Assembly (NCBI RefSeq): GCF_030453725.1
Contig: NZ_JAKDJU010000014.1
Coordinates: 1-34,039, forward strand
DNA: 34,039 nt
Origin: Brevibacterium picturae
GTDB taxonomy: Bacteria; Actinomycetota; Actinomycetes; Actinomycetales; Brevibacteriaceae
Reading direction: 5' to 3'
The notes beneath the pieces were generated by a model. The model was not told the DNA's origin and made no database searches. It saw only the letters and a list, made by a program, of their open reading frames with translations. Positions 7,615 through 15,087 of the stretch are shown here, one piece after another. Within the stretch, counting starts at the first letter, position 1. Every line of letters starts with the position of its first letter. Both the position numbers and the translations under genes were made by a program.

Positions 7615-7743
7615 TCGTCCACAAGTAACAAGCGTGTAGTTTTCCACATGGTTATCCACCCATGTGGAGGATTGCTGGGATGACTCGCCAGTTCTCCACA
7701 AACTGTGGAAAACTATGTGGAAGTCATACACAGGTGTGGACCG
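7615..7743. other. DnaA-box cluster upstream of dnaA
   Basis: Sequences close to the DnaA box TTATCCACA occur at 7615-7623 (TCGTCCACA), 7640-7648 (TTTTCCACA), 7652-7660 (TTATCCACC), 7692-7700 (TTCTCCACA), and inverted at 7663-7671, 7704-7712 (TGTGGAAAA), 7716-7724 and 7735-7743. None is a perfect 9-mer but the density is far above chance. It may be part of the origin, a dnaA autoregulatory region, or both. Confidence 0.75.
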
Positions 7744-7775
7744 CACCATGAGGAAACTACGAAGACGGAGGAAGA

Positions 7776-9416
7776 TTGACGGAGTCGAATTCCAAGAATG
7801 AGCTCATCAGCCAATGGCGGACGGTGGTCTCGACCCTGGATCAGGACGCCAGTCTGACCGCCCACCAGAAGGGCTTTCTCTCTCTCGCTGTGCCCAAGGC
7901 CCTTGTCGACAACGCACTGGTCCTTCTCGCCGTCCGCGATGAGCACACGCGCAGAACCATTGAGACACGTCTTCTCGGACCGTTGACCAAGGAGTTCTCC
8001 CATGTACTCGGTTTCGAGGTGACGTTCGGGTTCGTCGTCGATCCGGAGCTCGACGTACCGATCAGGTTCGAAGATCTCATCGGGGAACCCACACCAGGAT
8101 CACCGATCGAGATCGATCCGGAGACGTCCACCTCGGCGATGGGATCCACAGGATCACCGGCCAATGCACCCGCACATGCCCCATCTCCTCAGCTGCAGAC
8201 GCCACCTCCCTACGACCGCGCGCCCCACCCCCAGCCGCAGTCACCCAGATACGACGCCCCCGGGCCGGCACCCGATAACGGTGCACCTGTGGAAAGAACG
8301 ACGCGAGAGATGAAGATCGCCGAGGCGACCGCCGCCCAGTCCACTCCACCGGTCGAGGTTCCCGGCGTCGCCCAGCTCAACCCGAAGTACACCTTCGACA
8401 CCTTCGTCATCGGCGCATCCAACCGCTTCGCGCATGCGGCGGCCTTCGCCGTGGCCGAGGCGCCGGCCAAGGCTTACAACCCCCTGTTCATCTACGGCGA
8501 TTCGGGTCTGGGCAAGACGCACCTCCTGCACGCGATCGGCTACTACGCGACGCAGCTGTTCCCCGAGATCCGAGTGAAATACGTCTCGAGCGAAGAGTTC
8601 GTCAACGACTTCATCAACACGATCGGCTCGTCGAAGACCTCGAACTCTCTGCGTCCGGCGTTCCAGCGCCGCTACCGCGAGGTCGACATCCTGATGATCG
8701 ATGACATCCAGTTCCTGCAGGGCAAGGATGCGACGGTCGAAGAGTTCTTCCACACATTCAATGCTCTGCACAATGAGGTGAAACAGGTCGTCATCACCTC
8801 CGACCAGCCGCCGAAGAAGCTCAAGGGCTTCGAAGAACGGCTGCGCTCTCGGTTCGAATGGGGCCTCCTGACCGATGTGCAGCCTCCGGACATGGAGACG
8901 CGCTTCGCGATTCTGCGTCGCAAGGCAGCCGGCGAGCAGCTCGACGTTCCCAATGACGTCCTCGAATACATCGCATCGCGGATCTCGTCGAACATCCGTG
9001 AACTCGAGGGGGCACTGATTCGCGTGACCGCCTTCGCAAACCTCAATGATCAGCAGGTCGACGTCAGTCTGGCCGAGACCGTCCTCAAGGACTTCATCAC
9101 CGAGGACGACACACCAGCCATCACCGCAGCCGACATCATGGGCCAGACCGCCGCCTACTTCAGTCTCACGCTCGATGATCTGTGCGGCACCTCCCGGTCT
9201 CGGACCCTGACCACCGCTCGTCAGATCGCCATGTATCTGTGCCGTGAGCTCACAGAGCTGTCGCTGCCGAAGATCGGTCAGGCCTTCGGCGGGCGCGACC
9301 ACACCACAGTGATGCATGCGAACAAGAAGATTCGAACTCAGATGGCTGAGCGACGGGCGGTCTACACTCAGGTCACCGAATTAACAAACCGCATTAAACA
9401 GCAACATCGCCTATAG
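7776..9416 (+). CDS. dnaA: Chromosomal replication initiator protein DnaA
   Basis: DnaA binds DnaA boxes at oriC, melts the origin and helps load the replicative helicase. Domain I covers about residues 1-90, a proline-rich linker (domain II) about 100-195, and the AAA+ domain starts near 200 with Walker A GDSGLGKT at 241-248 and Walker B region DILMIDDIQFLQ. The C-terminal DNA-binding domain carries the signature GGRDHTTVMHANKKI. The start is TTG with GGAGGAAGA just before it. The 546-residue length fits actinobacterial DnaA, which has a long linker. It is divergent from rpmH, with DnaA boxes on both sides of the gene. Confidence 0.98.
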   Translation: MTESNSKNELISQWRTVVSTLDQDASLTAHQKGFLSLAVPKALVDNALVLLAVRDEHTRRTIETRLLGPLTKEFSHVLGFEVTFGFVVDPELDVPIRFEDLIGEPTPGSPIEIDPETSTSAMGSTGSPANAPAHAPSPQLQTPPPYDRAPHPQPQSPRYDAPGPAPDNGAPVERTTREMKIAEATAAQSTPPVEVPGVAQLNPKYTFDTFVIGASNRFAHAAAFAVAEAPAKAYNPLFIYGDSGLGKTHLLHAIGYYATQLFPEIRVKYVSSEEFVNDFINTIGSSKTSNSLRPAFQRRYREVDILMIDDIQFLQGKDATVEEFFHTFNALHNEVKQVVITSDQPPKKLKGFEERLRSRFEWGLLTDVQPPDMETRFAILRRKAAGEQLDVPNDVLEYIASRISSNIRELEGALIRVTAFANLNDQQVDVSLAETVLKDFITEDDTPAITAADIMGQTAAYFSLTLDDLCGTSRSRTLTTARQIAMYLCRELTELSLPKIGQAFGGRDHTTVMHANKKIRTQMAERRAVYTQVTELTNRIKQQHRL

Positions 9417-9957
9417 AACACGGTATACACATCTGTGGATAACCATGGGGACAAACCACGTATCCTGGGGATAGAATGGTGGATAACTCCACGAGGTGAG
9501 TGGACGGATGTGAACTACATGGATGTGCTTACCCAAGCGCCCACCGAAGGCTGCGTGAGCGTACACAGGGGATCCACACCCCTGGGGATCGCTCAAGCCT
9601 TGATTACTCGGGCGTAACCGATGGTTGTCCACATTCTCCACAGGTGCTAATACTTCTACTCCATGAATTGACGTTGTAAGAGGGTGACCGCCACCGACTG
9701 CATCGGCTCGGTCGGGAAGCTCTCGAGCACGAGCTCGACAGGAGCTCGGGACCCCGTCGCTTATTCGAACACAGCGTTACGGTCGATTCTCGAATGCGAG
9801 ATCGCCGAAGTCTCGGTCGGCGCAGCGCAAGTGCTCGATCATGATGTTGGCTGTCCAATGCCGGGAAGCTGAGATTTCGGATAGGCTGTGTAAAGTTTTC
9901 CGAGCAACCTCACGCCAGTGTCTTGAGTACGTCGGGTGGCCACCCCGAAGGAGTAAA
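9417..9957. other. dnaA-dnaN intergenic region, probable oriC
   Basis: This 541-base gap has no gene. Good DnaA boxes are at 9434-9442 (TGTGGATAA, perfect, inverted), 9478-9486 (GGTGGATAA), 9570-9578 (GGATCCACA), 9625-9633 (TTGTCCACA, the common actinobacterial form) and 9634-9642 (TTCTCCACA). A small dyad TATCCTGGGGATA lies at 9461-9473, and CAGGGG/CCCCTG (9566-9571 with 9579-9584) encloses one box. An AT-richer stretch follows near 9645-9680 and could be the unwinding region. In most actinobacteria oriC lies in this gap. Confidence 0.85.
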
Positions 9958-11097
9958 GTGAACGCCGAAACATCTCCCCTGAAGTTCAAAGTCAACCGCG
10001 ACGTCCTTGCCGATGCAGTGACCTGGGCTACCAAGACTCTCCCCAGTCGTCCGTCCGCACCGGTTCTCACCGGCATCCTCATCACCGCCGAGGCTGGTGG
10101 GACCGTCCGTCTGTCCGTCTTCGACTACGAAGTCTCATCCCGAGTCGAAATCGCAGCCGATGTCGTCACTGCCGGCACTGTGCTGGTCTCCGGACGACTC
10201 CTCGCCGATATCTCCAAGGCGCTTCCGAATCAGGAAGTCACCCTTGAACAGATCGATTCGAAGGTCGACGTCACGTGCAGCTCGTCTCGCTTCTCGCTGA
10301 TGACGATGCCGGTGGGAGAATACCCAGCCCTGCCTCAGGTCCCCGACGCTTCGGGAACCGTTGCCGCCGGCGAATTCCAGAACGCCGTCTCTCAGGTCAC
10401 GATCGCAACGTCGAAGGATGACACACTGCCGATTCTGACCAGCGTGCGCGTCGAGATCGAAGGCGAGAAGGTCACCCTCCTGGCCACCGACCGCTATCGG
10501 CTCGCCGTTCGTGAGTTCACCTGGAACCCCGGCCGCCCCGACGTCTCCGCTGTCGCGCTTCTGCGCGGACGCACACTCTCCGATGTGTCCAAGTCACTCG
10601 GCGGCGATGTCACGGTCGGTCTGAGCAACGATGCGGGCAAGGATCTCATCTCCTTCACCTCGGCGGGACGGGTCACGACGTCACTGCTCGTCGAGGGCGA
10701 ATACCCCAAGGTACGTTCTCTGTTCCCCGATTCCGTGCCGATCCACGCGATCGTCGAAACGGGCGTGCTGCGCGAAGCAGTCCGTCGTGTCTCCCTCGTC
10801 GCCGAACGAAACACTCCACTGCGGTTCGAGGTCAGCGATGGGATGCTCACCCTTCACGCCGGAACCGGTGACGATGCTCAAGCATCGGAGGCCGTCGAGG
10901 CTGTGCTGCAGGGCGAGTCGATCACCGTCGGCTTCAACCCGCACTACATCGCCGAAGGTCTGGCCGCAATCGAGAGCCCGTACGTGAACTTCTCGTTCAC
11001 ACAGCCGATGAAACCCGTCATCATCTCAGGACAGAAGGATCTGGAATCGTCGGCCGACGAGTCGTATCGATACTTGCTCATGCCAACACGTATCTGA
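9958..11097 (+). CDS. dnaN: DNA polymerase III sliding clamp (beta subunit)
   Basis: The clamp encircles DNA and tethers the replicative polymerase and other partners. The protein (379 residues from the chosen start) shows the three-fold clamp architecture with ATKTLPSRPSAPVLTGILI near residue 20, ATDRYRLAVREF in the middle and the conserved ending YRYLLMPTRI. The frame is open upstream to 9841, but GTG 9958 is chosen because AAGGAG lies 7 bases before it and the length then matches the family. recF begins directly after the stop codon. Confidence 0.97.
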   Translation: MNAETSPLKFKVNRDVLADAVTWATKTLPSRPSAPVLTGILITAEAGGTVRLSVFDYEVSSRVEIAADVVTAGTVLVSGRLLADISKALPNQEVTLEQIDSKVDVTCSSSRFSLMTMPVGEYPALPQVPDASGTVAAGEFQNAVSQVTIATSKDDTLPILTSVRVEIEGEKVTLLATDRYRLAVREFTWNPGRPDVSAVALLRGRTLSDVSKSLGGDVTVGLSNDAGKDLISFTSAGRVTTSLLVEGEYPKVRSLFPDSVPIHAIVETGVLREAVRRVSLVAERNTPLRFEVSDGMLTLHAGTGDDAQASEAVEAVLQGESITVGFNPHYIAEGLAAIESPYVNFSFTQPMKPVIISGQKDLESSADESYRYLLMPTRI

Positions 11098-12222
11098 ATG
11101 TGGATATCCCGACTTTCACTGCGCAACTACCGGTCCTATCCTGAACTCGACCTCGAGTTCGAACCCGGAGTCACCACATTCGTGGCCGACAACGGGACGG
11201 GCAAGACCAATATCGTCGAAGCCATCGGGTATCTGGCCCATCAGCGCTCTCACCGGGTGGCCTTCGATGCTCCGCTGGTCAACGAGTCCTCGCAGACGGC
11301 CACCGTATCGGCTCTGGTCAACCGCGATCAGCGTCATGCCACAGTCGAAGTCTCGATCCAGTCGAAGGGCGCCAATCGGGCACGGGTCAACCGAACACCT
11401 GTGAAGATGAAAGAGATTCTGGGACTCGTCTCCTGCGTGGTCTTCGCGCCGGAGGATCTCAGCCTCGTCCGGGGCGAACCAGCGGAACGACGGTCCTGGA
11501 TCGACACCTTGGTCGTGTCGCGCAATCCGCGCTACGCCTCGGTGATCACGGATTTCGAACGTGCGCTCAAGCAGCGCAATGCACTGCTGAAGCGCCTGCG
11601 CGAGGACCGCGACCCCGGCCTCGAGGCAACCTTGGACATCTGGAACATGGCCTACGCGGACTCCGCCTCAGAGCTGGTGTTCGGGCGGCGAAAGATCCTC
11701 GCCGACATCGTTGAACCGCTGCAGAACAACTTCGCCTATATCGCTGCCGATGCGCGGCTGGAACGGCAGGGAATCAAGGCTCGCTACGATTCGCGTATCG
11801 ACTATTCGCAGGCCGAGTCCGCAGCCGAATGCAGAGAGCTCCTGCTGGCCGCCCTCGAACGAAGACGCACCACTGAGATCGAACGCGGTCTGACCCTGCA
11901 CGGTCCCGGTCGCGACGATCTGGCGCTGACGATCGGCGATCATCCGGCGAAGGGCTACGCCTCACATGGCGAGACCTGGTCGCTGGCCCTGGCGATGCAG
12001 CTGGCGGGATGGGATCTGCTCAGTTCCGATGCCGGGTCTGCTGCCGAACAGCCGGTCCTCGTCCTCGACGACGTCTTCGCCGAACTCGACACCGGTCGTC
12101 GCAGCCGACTGGCATCGCGGATCACCGCAGCCGAGCAGGTATTCATCACCGCGGCCGTCGACGCAGACCTGCCCGAGGGGCTGGAGGGGCGAAAGATCGG
12201 GCAGGAGCGACTGCTTCCATGA
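11098..12222 (+). CDS. recF: DNA replication and repair protein RecF
   Basis: RecF is an SMC-like ATPase that helps load RecA at gaps, with RecO and RecR. The N-terminus MWISRLSLRNYRSYPEL is typical, followed by the nucleotide-binding loop ADNGTGKTN (residues 30-38), in which the usual first glycine is alanine. The ABC-type signature region is ASHGETWSLALAMQLA and Walker B is VLVLDDVFAELD. The protein is 374 residues. It starts with ATG immediately after the dnaN stop and its own TGA overlaps the next start (ATGA), so dnaN, recF and the next gene form one translational unit. Confidence 0.96.
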   Translation: MWISRLSLRNYRSYPELDLEFEPGVTTFVADNGTGKTNIVEAIGYLAHQRSHRVAFDAPLVNESSQTATVSALVNRDQRHATVEVSIQSKGANRARVNRTPVKMKEILGLVSCVVFAPEDLSLVRGEPAERRSWIDTLVVSRNPRYASVITDFERALKQRNALLKRLREDRDPGLEATLDIWNMAYADSASELVFGRRKILADIVEPLQNNFAYIAADARLERQGIKARYDSRIDYSQAESAAECRELLLAALERRRTTEIERGLTLHGPGRDDLALTIGDHPAKGYASHGETWSLALAMQLAGWDLLSSDAGSAAEQPVLVLDDVFAELDTGRRSRLASRITAAEQVFITAAVDADLPEGLEGRKIGQERLLP

Positions 12223-12731
12223 GCGGCATCGAGAAGGACACCTCTACTCCGGTCGCGGCCCTCGAAGCCCTCGACCGCGTGCGTCGGATGGAGGCAACAG
12301 AGGCGAAGTTCGTCCGCAGCCGCCGACGGTCACGACTGCGTGGTGAAGCCGTCTACACCTCGGCGGGCAAGGACAAACGCGATCCCGCAGCGATCTCGTC
12401 GGCACTCGGAAAGCTCATCTCCGCTCGCGGCTGGTCCTCGTCGATCGACATCGGCAAGGTGCTGGGCCGGTGGCCCGAGCTGGTGGGAGAACAGGTGGCG
12501 ATGCACTGCAAACCCGTCGACTTCTCTCCTCCACTGCTCATCATCGCCGCGGATTCGACGACCTGGGCGACACAGCTGCGGGTGCTCAAACCGACCATCC
12601 TGAGAGCGTTGGAGGCCGGGCTCGGTTCGCAGACGATCACGGAGATCGAGATCCGCGGACCGCGGGGCCGGACCTTCAAGAAGGGTCGGCGCAGCGTATC
12701 CGGCCGTGGACCACGCGACACCTTCGGCTGA
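12219..12731 (+). CDS. DUF721 protein, DciA-type helicase-loader family
   Basis: The 170-residue protein has the DUF721 core: WPELVGEQVAMHCKPVDF, then LLIIAADSTTWATQLRVL and a C-terminal basic tail (RTFKKGRRSVSGRGPR). DciA of this family loads or stabilises the DnaB helicase in bacteria that lack DnaC or DnaI. The N-terminal 75 residues are charged and probably flexible. The ATG overlaps the recF stop by 4 bases, and the position between recF and gyrB is the usual one in actinobacteria. Helicase loading is a family-based inference. Confidence 0.88.
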   Translation: MSGIEKDTSTPVAALEALDRVRRMEATEAKFVRSRRRSRLRGEAVYTSAGKDKRDPAAISSALGKLISARGWSSSIDIGKVLGRWPELVGEQVAMHCKPVDFSPPLLIIAADSTTWATQLRVLKPTILRALEAGLGSQTITEIEIRGPRGRTFKKGRRSVSGRGPRDTFG

Positions 12732-12980
12732 GTCGGCAAGCTCACCCGAACGATGAGGGTCGGGCGGGGTTCAGCAGATGAATTCCTGAGTCTGCGCGGA
12801 GACAGAATGCGAAGAACGATAGAAGGCCTTAAACGGCGATAGCCGGTCCCTTTCGTGCCCGGGGGTACATCCGAGGCTTCGAAAATCCGGAAATGCACCT
12901 TAATGGGCCGCTTACGGGCATTTCTGGCGCTGGCGCGGTAGAATGGGAAGCTGTTAGCGCCCACTCTTACAAGGAGTCAT

Positions 12981-14978
12981 ATGACGACCGAGGATCTGCC
13001 CCATTACGATGCCGGGGATATTACGGTACTCGAGGGTCTCGAAGCAGTTCGCAAGCGACCTGGCATGTATATCGGTTCGACCTCGGAACGCGGTCTCCAC
13101 CACCTGGTTCAGGAAATCGTCGACAACTCCGTCGACGAGGCGATGGCCGGGTACTGCGATCACATCGAGGTGACGATCCTCACCGACGGCGGCGTGAGAG
13201 TCGTCGATGACGGGCGCGGCATGCCGGTGGCGATGCACCCCACCGAAGGAAAGCCCACCGTCGAGGTGATCCTCACCATTCTGCACGCCGGAGGCAAGTT
13301 CGGCGGAGGCGGCTACGCCGTGGCCGGTGGCCTCCATGGTGTGGGTTCGACAGTCGTCAATGCGCTGTCCGAGCGTCTTCAGGTCGAGGTCCGCCGCGAT
13401 GGCTACGTCTGGAACATGGACTTCGAACGTGGCGTACCCACCGGAGAGCTCAGACGTGGCGAAGAGACATCCGAGACCGGGACGATGGTGACCTTCTGGC
13501 CGGACTCGACGATCTTCGAGACCACGGACTTCTCCTATGAGTACCTGCGTGCGCGGTTCCAGCAGATGGCGTTCCTCAACAAGGGCATGAAGATCAGCCT
13601 CACCGACGAACGCCACGCCCAGATCGACGAGGACAACGTCCAGATCGACGAGGACGAAGAAGCAGAGGCGAAGCCGCGTGAGGCCACGTACTACTACGAA
13701 CACGGTCTGCTCGACTACGTGCAGTACCTGAACTCGACGAAGAAGACCGATCTCGTCCACCCGGACGTCATCGTCTTCGAGGCCGAGGAAGCCGAAGAGA
13801 CGCTCTCTCTCGAGATCGCCATGCAATGGACGACATCGTACAGCGAATCGGTCCACACCTACGCCAACGTCATCAACACCCATGAGGGCGGCACCCACGA
13901 AGAGGGCTTCCGCACGGCGCTGACCTCGCTGATCAACAACTACGCCCGCGAACAGAAGCTCCTGCGGGAAAAGGACGCCAACCTCACCGGCGATGACATC
14001 CGTGAAGGTCTGACCGCAGTCATCTCGGTCAAGCTCGGCGATCCCCAGTTCGAGGGCCAGACGAAGACGAAGCTGGGCAACTCGGAGGTCAAGGGCTTCG
14101 TCCAGCGGGTAGTCCGCGATGAACTCGGGCACTGGATGGAATCCAACCCGGCGCAGGCCAAGGACGTCGTCCGCAAGGGACTCCAGGCATCCCAGGCGAG
14201 ACTGGCTGCGCGCAAGGCCCGCGAAGCCACCCGGCGCAAGGGACTGCTCGAGTCCTCGGGCATGCCCGGCAAGCTCAAGGACTGCCAGTCCAAAGACCCG
14301 ACGATCTCCGAAGTATTCATCGTCGAGGGCGACTCCGCAGGCGGCTCCGCAACACAGGGGCGCAATCCGAATACCCAGGCGATCCTGCCGCTGCGCGGCA
14401 AGATCCTCAACGTGGAGAAGGCACGACTCGACCGGGCTCTGGGCAACAATGAGGTCCAGGCCATGATCACCGCCTTCGGCACCGGCATCGGCGAAGAGTT
14501 CGATCTCGACAAGCTCCGTTACCACAAGATCGTGCTCATGGCCGACGCCGACGTCGATGGTCAGCACATCACGACGCTGCTGCTGACGCTGATCTTCCGC
14601 TACATGAAGCCGCTCATCGAGCACGGCTACGTGTACCTGGCGACTCCTCCGCTGTATCGGCTCAAGTGGTCGAACTCTCCTCACGAGTTCGCCTACACCG
14701 AGAAGGAAAGCGATGGTCTCCTGGAAGCTGGTCGAGCGGCGGGCAAACGCCTGCCCAAGGACATGGCGATTCAGCGCTACAAGGGCTTGGGCGAGATGAA
14801 CTATTCGGAGCTGTGGGAGACCACGATGGATCCCGACCATCGGCTGCTCAAGCAGGTGTCGCTCGACGATGCGATCGTCGCCGACGAGATTTTCACAGTC
14901 CTCATGGGCGATGACGTGGATTCGCGCCGACGCTTCATCCAAGAGAACGCGAAAGACGTTCGCTTCCTCGACATCTGA
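12981..14978 (+). CDS. gyrB: DNA gyrase subunit B
   Basis: GyrB is the ATPase half of gyrase, which introduces negative supercoils. GHKL ATPase motifs are EIVDNSVDEA, DDGRGMPV and GGLHGVGSTVVNAL; the TOPRIM motifs are EGDSAGGSA, PLRGKILNVEKAR and MADADVDGQH; the protein ends DVRFLDI, all as expected. The length is 665 residues. The ATG has AAGGAG 7 bases upstream. Near residues 212-232 an acidic stretch repeats QIDED (AQIDEDNVQIDEDEEAEA), apparently a small in-frame duplication in the transducer domain. A 249-base gap before the gene contains TAGAAT at 12939-12944, a possible -10 element without a clear -35. Confidence 0.98.
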   Translation: MTTEDLPHYDAGDITVLEGLEAVRKRPGMYIGSTSERGLHHLVQEIVDNSVDEAMAGYCDHIEVTILTDGGVRVVDDGRGMPVAMHPTEGKPTVEVILTILHAGGKFGGGGYAVAGGLHGVGSTVVNALSERLQVEVRRDGYVWNMDFERGVPTGELRRGEETSETGTMVTFWPDSTIFETTDFSYEYLRARFQQMAFLNKGMKISLTDERHAQIDEDNVQIDEDEEAEAKPREATYYYEHGLLDYVQYLNSTKKTDLVHPDVIVFEAEEAEETLSLEIAMQWTTSYSESVHTYANVINTHEGGTHEEGFRTALTSLINNYAREQKLLREKDANLTGDDIREGLTAVISVKLGDPQFEGQTKTKLGNSEVKGFVQRVVRDELGHWMESNPAQAKDVVRKGLQASQARLAARKAREATRRKGLLESSGMPGKLKDCQSKDPTISEVFIVEGDSAGGSATQGRNPNTQAILPLRGKILNVEKARLDRALGNNEVQAMITAFGTGIGEEFDLDKLRYHKIVLMADADVDGQHITTLLLTLIFRYMKPLIEHGYVYLATPPLYRLKWSNSPHEFAYTEKESDGLLEAGRAAGKRLPKDMAIQRYKGLGEMNYSELWETTMDPDHRLLKQVSLDDAIVADEIFTVLMGDDVDSRRRFIQENAKDVRFLDI

Positions 14979-15087
14979 TCCTCACCGTCGGTTCCCGGCC
15001 ACCGCCGGGAGCCGACGGGCCTACAGACTCTCATGAACTCAATCACCGCCCTGCTGCGCGGGCCAAGACACAAGGGAAGAGCCCACA

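Noticed and set aside
12954..14942. Long leftward frame (662 codons) opposite gyrB
   Set aside because: It is the antisense shadow of gyrB; gyrB has all family motifs and a good ribosome binding site.
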